Shown: positions 1 to 8,627, counted from the stretch's first letter. The stretch is 64,000 nt of DNA from Leptospira yanagawae serovar Saopaulo str. Sao Paulo = ATCC 700523 (GCF_000332475.2 NZ_AOGX02000047.1:1-64000); one strand, 5' to 3'. Translations and numbers: made by a program. Notes: a model not told the origin generated them from the sequence alone.

Positions 1-1013
1 TTGTGCTGATCATTTTTGTCTCCACCTAACTTTAATTTTGATTCAGAATCCAAAAGGAAACTTGCCTTTGAAACAATTTCATCGTCTTCTTTGAGACCGT
101 CGATGACTTCGACCCACTCGGAAGAAGAAAAACCAGTTTTAATTTTTTTTGGAACAAATTGATTTTGGCCAGTTTTGTGGTACACCAAATCCGACTTACC
201 AGTTGGCAAAATGGAATCTTTTGGAATCCGTAAAACATTAATTTTTTGGATTTCATAAGATCCTTGGACAAACATTTGAGGTTTGAATCCATTGGTTGGA
301 TCCTTTACTTCACACCAAACAGAAATAGTACGAGTTTCTTCATTTATAAGATTCCCTATTGCTACAATTTTAGCTTTTTTGAGTTCATTTGATACGTTTT
401 CTGTAACGATATCGATACTCTTTCCAACTTTTAAAAATGGACTGTCATTTTCATAAACCTGGAATACAAGTAAGGATGATTTTCCAGTTTTTCCGGTTAA
501 AAACAAATCAACATTTTTTGAAAGTGCATACCGAACTTGCGAGTCACTTAATCCCAATTTGGCGAACTTCAAACGAATTCCTTGTTTTAATTCTTTCCCC
601 CATTCTCCATCATTTGAGATCGATTTGTATTCATTCACTGTTGAAAAAATTTCAGGATCATAAGCTACCTGCCCACTCAGATTGATGGATTTATGAATCT
701 CTCCCTTTGCAACAAACACTGTTTCTAAATGCAAAATCGATTGTTTGTTATCTGATAATTTCAAACTAGGTTCACCCTTTGGAGACTCATCAGCATTCAA
801 ATTGGAATGATCTGCGTGATTTGTACCAACAGGCTCTTCTTCTTTTTTGACAAGTTGCATCCCACAAATCGGGCATTCCCCTGGATGATCCGTTTCAATC
901 TGTGGGTGCATCGGGCATGTATACACTTCTTTATGGTTATGTGTTGTTTCTCCACATGATACCAAAAAGATCGCTAATAATAAACTGATGAGTAAAAGTG
1001 TTTTAGTTCTCAT
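1..1013 (-). CDS. RND efflux periplasmic adaptor (CusB/CzcB type), lipoprotein, 3' end outside window
   Basis: This is the membrane-fusion subunit of a tripartite heavy-metal efflux pump, linking an inner-membrane RND pump to the outer-membrane channel. The start ATG at 1011-1013 overlaps the end of the upstream channel gene by 11 nt and has a GGAGG Shine-Dalgarno just before it. The N-terminus is a lipoprotein signal (hydrophobic run ending LVSC). It is followed by a heavy-metal-binding motif, YTCPMHPQI then PGECPICGMQL, which is typical of Cu/Ag and Zn/Co/Cd adaptors. The adaptor barrel and lipoyl parts follow. The frame is still open at base 1, so only the extreme C-terminus is missing. 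The metal cannot be told from sequence. The RND pump gene is expected just beyond the window. Confidence 0.85.
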   Translation of the reverse strand, partial: MRTKTLLLISLLLAIFLVSCGETTHNHKEVYTCPMHPQIETDHPGECPICGMQLVKKEEEPVGTNHADHSNLNADESPKGEPSLKLSDNKQSILHLETVFVAKGEIHKSINLSGQVAYDPEIFSTVNEYKSISNDGEWGKELKQGIRLKFAKLGLSDSQVRYALSKNVDLFLTGKTGKSSLLVFQVYENDSPFLKVGKSIDIVTENVSNELKKAKIVAIGNLINEETRTISVWCEVKDPTNGFKPQMFVQGSYEIQKINVLRIPKDSILPTGKSDLVYHKTGQNQFVPKKIKTGFSSSEWVEVIDGLKEDDEIVSKASFLLDSESKLKLGGDKNDQH

Positions 1014-2367
1014 AATTCCCTCCTTCAGGAAGTAAGTGATTGGTTAGTTGCAATAACTTCAAAACAGAGGCCCATCTTCTAAACTGAATTTGGTGTAATT
1101 GAGATTGCATCTCTAATGATTCGATGATGAATTCATAACTTTCACCAAGTAACGATTCGCCTTTAGAATAAGAAGAAAGTGAAGTTTTGATATTTCTCTG
1201 TAAGGTTGGTAAAAGGTTAACTTGGTAGTTTTGGAGACGTTCTATATTCCCTCGCCAAGCTTCAACAGTTGCATAGTATTCGGACTGAATTCTCTTTCGT
1301 TCTTTTTCTTTTTCTTTTTGTAACCTTGTGATTTTTACTGCATTGGATTGGTTGAGTTCATCCACTTTTGACAAAGACCAAACGGGCAGACGAACCGTCA
1401 CACCTGCACTCCAAAGATCACCTGCAAATTCAGGATTGTCCATGATCGCTACATTCAAAGGGCCACTATCCAATAAAAATGGTTTGCGACGTCTTTCCAT
1501 ATAACTCACAAACACTTCAAAATCAGGAAAATGAAGTAGTTCATCTTTTTTCGATTCCTGAATTGCTTTGGACTGGTTTACTTCTGCATATTGAATTGCT
1601 GGTATTTTTGAAATTGAATCTTGTGTTAACTCCTGTTCTATATACTTTTCTTGTTTAGAAAGGTATTCAATGATTTCTGTTTCAGAAATATGTGGCTCAC
1701 TTAAGTGATCATCATAAAATTTTAATGACTCTTTTAGTTCTCTTAAACCAATATTCCTTTCTGTGATTCTATCTTTGATTTTTAGAATTGCATTTTTTGT
1801 TTTTAATGCATTTGTGATTTTCGATTGGGTTGCAGCATATTGTGCTGATTCTAATTTGATTTTGGTCTCAAGTTGTTTTTGAACCGTTTCTAAATCAGCC
1901 AACTCCCTTTCAATTGCTGCAACAGAAAGGATAAGTTCAAAATAAGATTTCAAAAACTCATTTTGGATCCAAACTCCTGTCCAAAAATCCAATTCTGAAT
2001 CCGATTTTAATATACTTTTTTCTAAATCTAATTTCCCAGGAAAGGGTATTTCTTGAGATACCGAATACTCCTTTCCTGTCATACTGGGAGTGTCTGGCCT
2101 TGCCCTATCGGTATTAAAACCGGAACGATAGGGGTAGGATCTGTATGCAAATCCAATTTTTGGATCAGGGTAAACATCTGCATGTTTGGATCGAAATTCT
2201 TTTTCTTTTGCTTCTAAGAATTTCAATGAAACTACTGGATGTGTTTTTAAAATTTTATTTATTTTTTTATGGATACCATCTGTACTTTCACCAGAAATCT
2301 GAACTGAAAATGCATAAAATATAAATAATGTAGTATATATGAATATACGTATGTAATGTAACCTCAT
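1003..2367 (-). CDS. Outer-membrane efflux channel, TolC/CusC/CzcC type
   Basis: A 454-residue outer-membrane channel of the tripartite efflux system. It has a short N-terminal hydrophobic signal (IFIYTTLFIFYAFSVQIS), then long helical, coiled-coil-rich segments, as in the OEP family. It overlaps the adaptor gene downstream by 11 nt, so the two are translationally coupled. The start ATG (2365-2367) lies only 5 nt from the end of an IS3-family insertion at 2373-3559. The gene's original Shine-Dalgarno (GGAGG, 3566-3570) now lies on the far side of the element. The IS end supplies a weak substitute (GGCAGG). The coding frame itself is intact. Expression may now depend on outward transcription from the IS. 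Confidence 0.85.
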   Translation of the reverse strand: MRLHYIRIFIYTTLFIFYAFSVQISGESTDGIHKKINKILKTHPVVSLKFLEAKEKEFRSKHADVYPDPKIGFAYRSYPYRSGFNTDRARPDTPSMTGKEYSVSQEIPFPGKLDLEKSILKSDSELDFWTGVWIQNEFLKSYFELILSVAAIERELADLETVQKQLETKIKLESAQYAATQSKITNALKTKNAILKIKDRITERNIGLRELKESLKFYDDHLSEPHISETEIIEYLSKQEKYIEQELTQDSISKIPAIQYAEVNQSKAIQESKKDELLHFPDFEVFVSYMERRRKPFLLDSGPLNVAIMDNPEFAGDLWSAGVTVRLPVWSLSKVDELNQSNAVKITRLQKEKEKERKRIQSEYYATVEAWRGNIERLQNYQVNLLPTLQRNIKTSLSSYSKGESLLGESYEFIIESLEMQSQLHQIQFRRWASVLKLLQLTNHLLPEGGNYEN

Positions 2368-2425
2368 AATTGTGACCTGCCCCCATTTTCAGTACCAATG
2401 GATAAGTTAGTTTTCTCTAAACATT

Positions 2426-3229
2426 TCAACCATAAGATCGCTTAAACTCTGAAGGAGTCAAGTAATTCAATGAAGAGTGAAGACGCTCGTCGTTGTATTC
2501 CTTTTGGAAAATTCGCAAAGCATCGGTTAACTCTCTTTGATTTTTAAAGTAGTGTAGATTCAAACACTCATCTCTAAGTTTACCATTGAAACTTTCTATA
2601 AATGCATTTTGTGTTGGTTTTCCTTTTTCAATAAAGTGAATTTCTATCCCCTTATCTTCTGCCCATTTCTGGAAGTCTTTGGATGTAAATTCTGTTCCAT
2701 TATCCAAAACAAATGCTCTTGGAAGTCTTTCGAGGGTGTTTAAATATCTGATCAACTTTTCTGACGAAAAAGTAAACTCTGCCTGAAGTATGGTATTCTC
2801 TCTTGTTAAATGATCAATACCTGTTAAAATTCTTTGCTTTCTTCCATCAATCGTCCGTTCGAAAACAAAGTCCATTGACCAAACTTCGTTTGAATTCTTA
2901 GGCAATGGTAGTTGCTGTGATGATGCATTTCTTTTCTTTCGCTTCGGTTTTGTCCTTATTTTAAGCCCTTCTAAGCAATATAGTCGATATACTTTCTTAT
3001 GATTGATTGTCCTACCCGACCTTCTTAACCTTCGGTAAATTCGTCGATAGCCTTCCCGTTTCCATCGAAAAGCAAGTCTTCGAATTTCGTTCATTGTCTC
3101 TTCATCAATAGCTTTCGGCTGATAATAATAACTTGATTTAGGAAGAAGAACAACATCTAGGCTTCTGTTTAGAGAAAGTCCCTCTTCAACTAGCAGATCA
3201 ACTGCTCTCTCCTTCGTTGATCTGCTCAA
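2426..3229 (-). CDS. IS3-family transposase OrfB (DDE catalytic part)
   Basis: The catalytic half of an IS3-type transposase, with an HTH_21-like N-terminus and an integrase core. The DDE triad is visible: D in WSMDFVF, D in VLDNGTEF and E in NAFIESFNGKLRDECL. The C-terminus has the usual YNDERLHSSLNYLTPSEF. The open frame starts at a TTG that overlaps the orfA stop, so it is normally made as an OrfAB fusion by -1 frameshifting (slippery site 3232-3238). No damage is visible. Confidence 0.95.
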   Translation of the reverse strand: MSRSTKERAVDLLVEEGLSLNRSLDVVLLPKSSYYYQPKAIDEETMNEIRRLAFRWKREGYRRIYRRLRRSGRTINHKKVYRLYCLEGLKIRTKPKRKKRNASSQQLPLPKNSNEVWSMDFVFERTIDGRKQRILTGIDHLTRENTILQAEFTFSSEKLIRYLNTLERLPRAFVLDNGTEFTSKDFQKWAEDKGIEIHFIEKGKPTQNAFIESFNGKLRDECLNLHYFKNQRELTDALRIFQKEYNDERLHSSLNYLTPSEFKRSYG

Positions 3230-3492
3230 AACTTTTTTCCCAAAACATTCTTAATTGCTTGGATTTCGAGAGCCATGTCAGCTACCAATCTTTTGAGATT
3301 TGAATTTTCCTGCTCGAGTGCCTTCATCTTCTTGATTTCGCTAAGCTCCATTCCTCCATACTTGTTACGCCAGCGATAAAATGTTTGTTCAGTGATTCCG
3401 TATTTTCGTGAAAGTTCCTTGATTGGAATACCTGTTTCTGCTTCCTTTAATATCCGAAAAATCTCGCTTTCTTCTATCTTCTTTCTTGCCAT
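3226..3492 (-). CDS. IS3-family transposase OrfA (DNA-binding part)
   Basis: An 88-residue protein of the HTH_Tnp_1 (IS3/IS911 OrfA) type. It has a helix-turn-helix (IPIKELSRKYGITEQTFYRWRNKYGG) and then a leucine-zipper-like tail (MKALEQENSNLKRLVADMALE). It binds the IS ends and forms the N-terminal half of the OrfAB transposase. It ends VLGKKF, directly after the slippery heptamer. Confidence 0.94.
   Translation of the reverse strand: MARKKIEESEIFRILKEAETGIPIKELSRKYGITEQTFYRWRNKYGGMELSEIKKMKALEQENSNLKRLVADMALEIQAIKNVLGKKF
3232..3238 (-). other. Programmed -1 frameshift site A AAA AAG of the IS
   Basis: On the minus strand the orfA codons GGA AAA AAG contain the heptamer A AAA AAG in the correct phase, just before the orfA stop. 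A -1 slip there enters the orfB frame (GKKVLSRSTK). This matches the known IS3-family mechanism for making the OrfAB fusion. Confidence 0.85.
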
Positions 3493-3565
3493 AATGCTCT
3501 CTCCTTAATATCGGAGAAAACTAACTTAAATATCGGTGCAGTTTTTGGGGAGCAGGTCAATTGAA

Positions 3566-3594
3566 CCTCCAATTTTTAATTGTATAAAAATTGG
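3566..3594 (-). promoter_or_regulatory. Displaced Shine-Dalgarno and 10-bp inverted repeat of the efflux operon
   Basis: On the minus strand, GGAGG (3566-3570) lies 7 nt from the efflux-channel ATG once the IS and one target repeat are removed, so this is the original ribosome-binding site. It overlaps a perfect 10-bp inverted repeat (arms CCAATTTTTA 3569-3578 and TAAAAATTGG 3585-3594, 6-nt spacer). A TACAAT hexamer in the spacer resembles a -10 box. The repeat could be an operator for a metal-responsive repressor, or an RNA hairpin that hides the SD. Which one is not decidable here. Confidence 0.6.
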
Positions 3595-3795
3595 TTTGGT
3601 TTAGATGAGAAGTCTGATGGTTTTTTGTTGGAGTTGGATTTTATTTGGGATGGATTCGGATAAACTTATGCTCTTCTGCCATTCAAAGTTCAGAACTGGT
3701 AAATCCAAGTGTGAGAGAACGTAGAGTTTCTGAAGTGAGACTCGGACCAATTTGGAAAATTCAATTTGAAAGGTAAACGATTCTGAGTTTGAAAT

Positions 3796-4068
3796 CTAAT
3801 CACACTGGCAAGAATCTCCATTCGATTTTCCATTGGAAGTTGCCTCTTCCTGCGAATCAGAATGGCAAGGCATCACAAACTCTTTTGAGGCTCCAAGATC
3901 GGGTTCTCCATTGGTGAATCCAATTTTGGGACAAGGGAAAAACCCGGCAGCACACACCAGAACAAAAGCAAAAGTTGTCAAAAGAACTGCGCTAACAATT
4001 CGTTTTTCCTTCCCATGTTTTGATTTCTTAGTGTTCACAATACCAATTAGACAAAACCCAGAAACCAA
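3796..4068 (-). CDS. Small two-helix membrane protein with Cys/His-rich tail, unknown function
   Basis: Not recognised. It has two hydrophobic segments (around FFLPLVSGFCLIGIV and SAVLLTTFAFVLVCAAGFF) and a C-terminal tail with a CHS pair and a terminal CQC, possibly metal-binding. It lies just after the phosphofructokinase and upstream of the efflux genes on the same strand, so a role in the metal efflux operon is possible. The start is uncertain. The only in-frame ATG is deep inside the phosphofructokinase gene. A TTG at 4068, or an ATT near 4083 that follows AGGA, is more likely. Confidence 0.5.
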   Translation of the reverse strand: MVSGFCLIGIVNTKKSKHGKEKRIVSAVLLTTFAFVLVCAAGFFPCPKIGFTNGEPDLGASKEFVMPCHSDSQEEATSNGKSNGDSCQCD

Positions 4069-4094
4069 AGGAAGGAAAAAAATATACGGAAATC

Positions 4095-5399
4095 CTATTT
4101 CGCTTTCATCGAATTTGGTTGGCCCGTGGAAGCAAGGAGTGCCCTCCACAATGTACTCCGTTCTGGCCTTAGGACTTTTCGTTCGGCAATGGCAAGAGAG
4201 ATCGGCATCACGGTAAATACATTGTTCCAAATCCCAACGACACAACCCGTTCGACCGGCAAACGCGGCATGTACGGCATTCTGAGCGAGAAATCCGCAGA
4301 AAACTGAATCTTCTGCATTGGCAGGAACAGAACGAATGATGTAACTCGGATCAATGTATTTTAGATTCAGAGCCGCTCCTTCTTTTTGAAAGTATTCGGT
4401 GATTTTATCTTTCATAAAAACTCCGATGTCCGCCAACTTCTTGTTACCCGATCGATCCTTTTCACCTTTGTCTTCAAAATACTTTTGTCCAGCCCCTTCT
4501 GCCACAATGACAACGGCATGCCCTCTTCGTTTCACACGATCAAGTAAAACTGGCAGGAAGGCACCATCGCCTTCTAAATCAAAATCAAGCTCTGGGATGA
4601 GGACAAAATTTACATTTTTAGAAGCCAATGCAGAATTCACGGCAATGAATCCTGAGTGGCGTCCCATTAGTTTCACAAGACCAATCCCATTTGATGCACC
4701 TTTTGCTTCTTCGTGGGCACAATTGACAGCTTCTACCGCCTTACTAAATGCAGTGGAAAACCCAAAAGTTTTTTGGACATAATTGATATCATTGTCGATG
4801 GTTTTAGGAATGCCAACAATCGCGATGTCTTCCTTTCGTTTTTTGATTTCGGCTTGGATGGCCTCGGCCCCGCGTAAGGTCCCGTCTCCTCCAATACAAA
4901 ACAACATCTTCACTCCATATAAAAACAAAGTATCCACCATATCTTCAATCTTCTGATTGCCCCTCGAAGACCCAAGGATGGATCCGCCAAAATTCATGAT
5001 GTGGGCCACCTTATCAGGTGTGAGTTCAATGGGACGATGTCCCGATTTTTTTACCAAACCCTCATACCCAAAAGGAAAACCAAGAATCCTTGGGACTTTG
5101 TAACGGTAATGCAATTCCATGACAAGCGCTCGGATCACATCATTGATCCCAGGGCAGAGACCACCACAAGTGACAATGCCTGCTGTTACTTCTTCAGGTC
5201 GGTAGTAGATTTTTTCCTTTGGGCCAGCTTGTTCAAAGAATACTGGGCTGGAATCGATGGTTTTTTTGGCATCTTCTTGCCCTGAAAAGATGGTTTGGAA
5301 AAGGACAACGGAATTGTCTTCTGTCCAGTAGTCGTAACCCGCAGGGTTTGGGATGGTGCATGGTCCAAATTGTTCTACTTTGGTATCGTTTTGATTCAT
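4095..5399 (-). CDS. 6-phosphofructokinase, long clade, probably ATP-dependent
   Basis: It phosphorylates fructose 6-phosphate in glycolysis. Phosphofructokinase motifs are clear: [12 protein letters not shown], then GGDGTLRGA, then [10 protein letters not shown], then [12 protein letters not shown] Gly in GGDG (not GGDD) points to ATP rather than pyrophosphate as donor. The Lys in PKTIDND is shared with PPi enzymes and with plant and trypanosome ATP enzymes, so the donor is an inference. The ATG at 5397-5399 (MNQND) is preferred over the GTG three codons upstream. About 434 residues, within the long-clade range. The gene stands apart from other glycolytic genes. Confidence 0.88.
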   Translation of the reverse strand: MNQNDTKVEQFGPCTIPNPAGYDYWTEDNSVVLFQTIFSGQEDAKKTIDSSPVFFEQAGPKEKIYYRPEEVTAGIVTCGGLCPGINDVIRALVMELHYRYKVPRILGFPFGYEGLVKKSGHRPIELTPDKVAHIMNFGGSILGSSRGNQKIEDMVDTLFLYGVKMLFCIGGDGTLRGAEAIQAEIKKRKEDIAIVGIPKTIDNDINYVQKTFGFSTAFSKAVEAVNCAHEEAKGASNGIGLVKLMGRHSGFIAVNSALASKNVNFVLIPELDFDLEGDGAFLPVLLDRVKRRGHAVVIVAEGAGQKYFEDKGEKDRSGNKKLADIGVFMKDKITEYFQKEGAALNLKYIDPSYIIRSVPANAEDSVFCGFLAQNAVHAAFAGRTGCVVGIWNNVFTVMPISLAIAERKVLRPERSTLWRALLASTGQPNSMKAK

Positions 5400-5483
5400 C
5401 GGTCTCACTTATAACAAAAAAAGAAAGAGAAGAAAGCAAATTTCATTGCCAAACAAAGGAAAATCAGACAGAAATGCTTTTAG

Positions 5484-6305
5484 ATGCTAAAAAAGATCAC
5501 TCTTATCTCCATTCTCGTATCCCTTACGAGCCTAACTCTTTTAGCACAAGGATTACCTTTTTTCTCGAGTTATTCCTTTACTGATCCAAGGGCATCCCTC
5601 TTCCAAGTAGGCGGATCGCATAATGGTAATTTGGCGATCCTTATCCCATTCCGATTCCCAAAGGAATTGGAACTTGGTGCCCACACTAGTTTTTCCAAAT
5701 CCGACGATCCCATTGCAGGCATTCAGATTTTTTCACCAGTGATTCCTTTTTCCTCGGTCAATCCTTACCGCAACCCAGAAGGAAATTTTGATGTTAGACC
5801 AGAAAGGTCAAATGCAGCAATTCTTTCCTACCAACCGAATGTGACCTACGTGTACTATCGCAATGGATTTACATTTGACTTAGGGCTTAGCATGGGTATG
5901 TCACTGAACCAAGCATCTGGTGGGTACGTGGATGTAGCAGAATCAAAAGTGCGAATCAAATACCGACTCAATCGCAATTTATTTTCTTTTATCAAAAATT
6001 CACGTTGGGAATTATTTTTACAACTCTCCGAATTACACCGGTTTGATGCATCCGAATATTCCAATCGTTTTAATTCCTCCATTCGTGCCCAAGAACCTTC
6101 TCGTACAAACTTCGTCGGTAGACAAGTTTACGTCACACCAGGGATCAGTATTTCGAATAGCAACCTCACCTTTGAAGGGATGGTACGAGTTCCCATCAAT
6201 GCAAGAGAAGCTGGACGCACACTCGACGAACTATGGGCTCCGGAGATCCAAGGAAACTTAGGACTCAAGTACTATATGCCAGTCACTCCTTCCCGCTCCA
6301 ATTAA
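5484..6305 (+). CDS. Probable exported beta-rich outer-membrane protein, unknown function
   Basis: Not assigned to a named family. The N-terminus is a signal peptide (MLKKITLISILVSLTSLTLLAQG). The rest consists of alternating aromatic/polar stretches such as VTYVYYRNGFTFDLGLSMGM and LKYYMPV, as in small beta-barrels. It is divergent from the phosphofructokinase gene, with about 80 bp between them. No clear Shine-Dalgarno precedes the ATG. It is followed directly by the structured repeat at 6321. Confidence 0.65.
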   Translation: MLKKITLISILVSLTSLTLLAQGLPFFSSYSFTDPRASLFQVGGSHNGNLAILIPFRFPKELELGAHTSFSKSDDPIAGIQIFSPVIPFSSVNPYRNPEGNFDVRPERSNAAILSYQPNVTYVYYRNGFTFDLGLSMGMSLNQASGGYVDVAESKVRIKYRLNRNLFSFIKNSRWELFLQLSELHRFDASEYSNRFNSSIRAQEPSRTNFVGRQVYVTPGISISNSNLTFEGMVRVPINAREAGRTLDELWAPEIQGNLGLKYYMPVTPSRSN

Positions 6306-6320
6306 AACCAATTACTGGGC

Positions 6321-6450
6321 GCCTCGCATCTGTTAGGGGATTCAGATTAAATTGTAAAACGACCGCGCTATCCGCTCCAATCTTTCCGAACTGTTTGTAG
6401 ATGAAAATTTAATCTCTAAGGAAAGGATTTCCGCTTCTATCGCTGGCGCG
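6321..6450. repeat. Dispersed structured repeat, copy A (130 bp, attC-sized)
   Basis: It shares three ordered blocks with a second copy at 51080-51168: GCCTCGCATCTGTTAG (6321-6336), ACCGCGCT (6362-6369) and ATCGCTGGCGCG (6439-6450). Its centre has an imperfect hairpin, with AATCTTTCC near 6380 facing GGAAAGGATT near 6420. It lies 3' of minus-strand accessory genes. Size and layout (conserved ends, variable palindromic centre) recall integron attC sites or REP-like hairpins, but canonical attC core sites are not both visible. The surrounding stretch 6306-6731 holds no convincing gene; a G8 run follows the repeat. Confidence 0.6.
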
Positions 6451-6731
6451 GGAGGGGGGGGTTGAAAAGGCAGCCAATCATTTACAAATGTTTAAGAAGG
6501 ATTACTCTCTTTTACACATTGCTTATTTCGGCTAGAAATCATTCAATGAGTTCTGTTTGCATTGCGCATTCAGAATCATTCTTATGTGAAGTCAGCTTCC
6601 AACATAGCGAACGTTATGGTCAAGATTATTGTTTTGTCAAGGCTCAATACTCTCATTCACAATTTGGCCCATTGCATACTCCAGCTCTCATTTATATACA
6701 TACCTTCGTAACGAGTTGCGGGTTTATATAT

Positions 6732-7118
6732 TTATTTTCCATTCTCATATTTAGGCCAATAATTAATTTCTACACCGTAACCATCATATTCTCCGTCTTT
6801 ATGTCCGCCAGTGTATCTGACATGATTATTGGAATCATAGCCAGTACCTTTACCATTTTCTATTCCCTTTTTGAATTGACCTTGATAAAGACCACCATTC
6901 CAAAAGATAATTTCCCCGTAGCCATTTTGGCAATTCCCTTTATAACAGAGTCCACCTTCACTAAATCGACCTACATTTGGAAGTACTTTATCAACACTAC
7001 CAGTCCCACCACAACCAGTAGTATTTTCCGGTAAATTATTGCAAGATACTCCAGTTTTCAATTTCGCTTGGGCTTTCGTCATATTATAGACTTTTTCTTT
7101 TTTTGTTGGTTTAGCCAC
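6732..7118 (-). CDS. MORN-repeat protein, short or truncated
   Basis: The C-terminal half has MORN-type repeats: YKGNCQNGYGEIIFWNGG, then LYQGQFKKGIENGKGTG, then YTGGHKDGEYDGYGVEI. MORN repeats often form extended beta surfaces. There is no signal peptide, and the start is weak: a GTG at 7118, or ATG (MTKAQ) near 7082. The reading frame continues upstream with no further stop until TGA at 7188-7190, the stop of the preceding lipoprotein gene in the same frame. The N-terminal half may therefore be missing. It lies in an accessory cluster ending in the repeat at 6321. Confidence 0.6.
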   Translation of the reverse strand: MAKPTKKEKVYNMTKAQAKLKTGVSCNNLPENTTGCGGTGSVDKVLPNVGRFSEGGLCYKGNCQNGYGEIIFWNGGLYQGQFKKGIENGKGTGYDSNNHVRYTGGHKDGEYDGYGVEINYWPKYENGK

Positions 7119-7187
7119 TGACGATGGCTCAACTATCTCTATATAAAATTTGCGAAGTTCATGATAATGTGTCTTTTCTTTTACAAT

Positions 7188-7799
7188 TCAATAATTATTT
7201 TTCTTTTTGCAATCTTCTTCGGTATAACCATCCATTATATTTGAAATTTCTTTATTCCTTTCTTCAATGGGATACTGCAACAAATAAAGACAAGCATCCT
7301 CGTTAATGCCTGGGTACGTATTCACGCCCCAGCCAGGTGCCTTTGGATCATCTTGGTTATATTCTCCTGGCACCCATTCATCTTGTGAGTTTTTAACCTT
7401 GTGCAAAATCTTATAAAAAACCACAGTTTTATTCAGAGTAAATATACTCAGAGTGATATAACCCTGCAAAGAATACTTAACCATTCCGGGGGATTCACTT
7501 TTTTTCATTTCTTTTTCACCAAAATGAAAAACTCGATCAAATTCAAATGAGTTACCGTTAATCTTTCTTTTTCTAGGCTTTAAATATGTACTCGACATCG
7601 AAGCTCCATCTGGATACATAATTTTTAAATCATCTTCCGTTGTTTTCCCAATTACCGGTAAATTCTTCGGATCAAACTTGAAATTCGTAGGTTTACTGGA
7701 AAGAATATCGTTTCTCAATGGCTCAGGTACATTTGATTTCTGACATTCCATCGTAAAAAAACACAAAACTGGTATTAGGAGGTAATTGAGAATTTTCAT
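7188..7799 (-). CDS. Lipoprotein of unknown function
   Basis: 203 residues. The N-terminus is a lipoprotein-type signal (MKILNYLLIPVLCFFTMEC), with Cys19 as the likely lipidation site in a loose spirochaetal lipobox. The C-terminus is Lys-rich. No known domain was recognised. An AAGGAAAA precedes the ATG. The next gene (MORN protein) continues in the same frame after the TGA stop. Confidence 0.6.
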   Translation of the reverse strand: MKILNYLLIPVLCFFTMECQKSNVPEPLRNDILSSKPTNFKFDPKNLPVIGKTTEDDLKIMYPDGASMSSTYLKPRKRKINGNSFEFDRVFHFGEKEMKKSESPGMVKYSLQGYITLSIFTLNKTVVFYKILHKVKNSQDEWVPGEYNQDDPKAPGWGVNTYPGINEDACLYLLQYPIEERNKEISNIMDGYTEEDCKKKNNY

Positions 7800-7921
7800 T
7801 TTTGACTATTTTCCTTTTTTTATCGCCCCGTCATAAGTATAACTCCCATGACATCCGATCGGATTAATGAAATACAAGCAGAGTGTGCTAGTATTTCACC
7901 CGACAATTTCGCAAAGAAGCA

Positions 7922-8541
7922 GTGGTCACACATTCCCTAATTAGAAAAATGATTTTTACCACATACTCATTCCTGGGAGGGAAGACGTATACAACCACCA
8001 ATACCAACATAAGCACCAAAGTAGCGAGAAGAAAGCTAAATTTGTTAGAATTAGCAAATGAATTAAGCAATGTAAGCAAAGCGTGTAAGGTCATGGGCTA
8101 CTCCAGACAACAGATTTATGAGATCAGAAGGAACTACCAAACGTTTGGTTCAGAAGGTTTAATCGACAGAGTTTCTGGAACGACCAACCCCCATTCAAGC
8201 CGATTGTCTCTTGGGGAACTCTTCATACTTCGAAAATGCCAATCATTGTCGTCCAGACTTTAAACGGAAGTTCTTCTTTTATTCCAAGACCACAAAGCAA
8301 CGGATATGTGGAAAGTCTCGATAGAGCTTTGCTTGACGAACGCTTCAGAGTCGCTTATAGAACAAATTTTTATGTATCAGTCCATGATATGGAAAAAGAT
8401 TTCCAAGTTTATATCAAGTTCTATAACAACGAAAGATCCCACCAAGGCAGAAATATGAACAGGAGAACACCCTATCAATTTTTCCTCGATGGAATCCGAG
8501 AATTAAAACAGCGAGAAGATCAATATTCTAAATTAAGTTAG
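7922..8541 (+). pseudogene. IS481-type transposase, internally deleted remnant
   Basis: The first part (to about 8220) is the N-terminal helix-turn-helix of an IS481-like transposase: LNLLELANELSNVSKACKVM then GYSRQQIYEIRRNYQTFG. The second part, in another frame from about 8236, is the C-terminus: SNGYVESLDRALLDERF, then FYNNERSHQGRNMNRRTPYQF. The last catalytic Glu (NGYVE) remains, but the middle of the integrase core with both Asp residues is gone. Full-length relatives are roughly 350 residues, so this is a dead fragment marking an old insertion. Confidence 0.88.
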
Positions 8542-8574
8542 AGAATTATGTAAGTCGAATACTGTATCTGTACA

Positions 8575-8600
8575 ACTTATCGAACTATCCTTCGATAAGT
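8575..8600 (+). terminator. 10-bp perfect hairpin, likely terminator
   Basis: Arms ACTTATCGAA (8575-8584) and TTCGATAAGT (8591-8600) have a 6-nt loop and are followed by TTGTTTT. It lies between the transposase remnant and the convergent gene at 8628, so it could serve either strand. Confidence 0.6.
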
Positions 8601-8627
8601 TTGTTTTGGAGTGTTTCAGGCTCAAAA

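Larger units (their letters stand above)
2373..3559 (-). mobile_element. Intact IS3-family insertion sequence (1187 bp)
   Basis: The ends are imperfect inverted repeats that begin TGACCTGC at 2373 and close with its complement at 3559; both ends also carry TAAGTTAGTTTTCTC. The element is flanked by a perfect 4-bp target duplication, ATTG (2369-2372 and 3560-3563). Inside are orfA and orfB, joined by a canonical -1 slippery site. The DDE residues are present in orfB. An intact transposase and identical target repeats suggest a recent and possibly active insertion. The IS3 subgroup was not determined. Confidence 0.93.

Noticed and set aside
6311..6460. Canonical integron attC site
   Set aside because: A GTTAG core is seen, but a matching RYYYAAC partner at the right spacing is not, so it is described only as attC-sized.
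6462..7034. A 190-codon plus-strand open frame opposite the MORN gene
   Set aside because: It has no SD, no recognisable domain, and its second half is the antisense of a protein with clear MORN repeats.
7812..7861. A MORN-like string (GCHGSYTYDGAIKKGK) on the minus strand before the lipoprotein gene
   Set aside because: Only one repeat-like unit with no extended open frame; too short to call a remnant.
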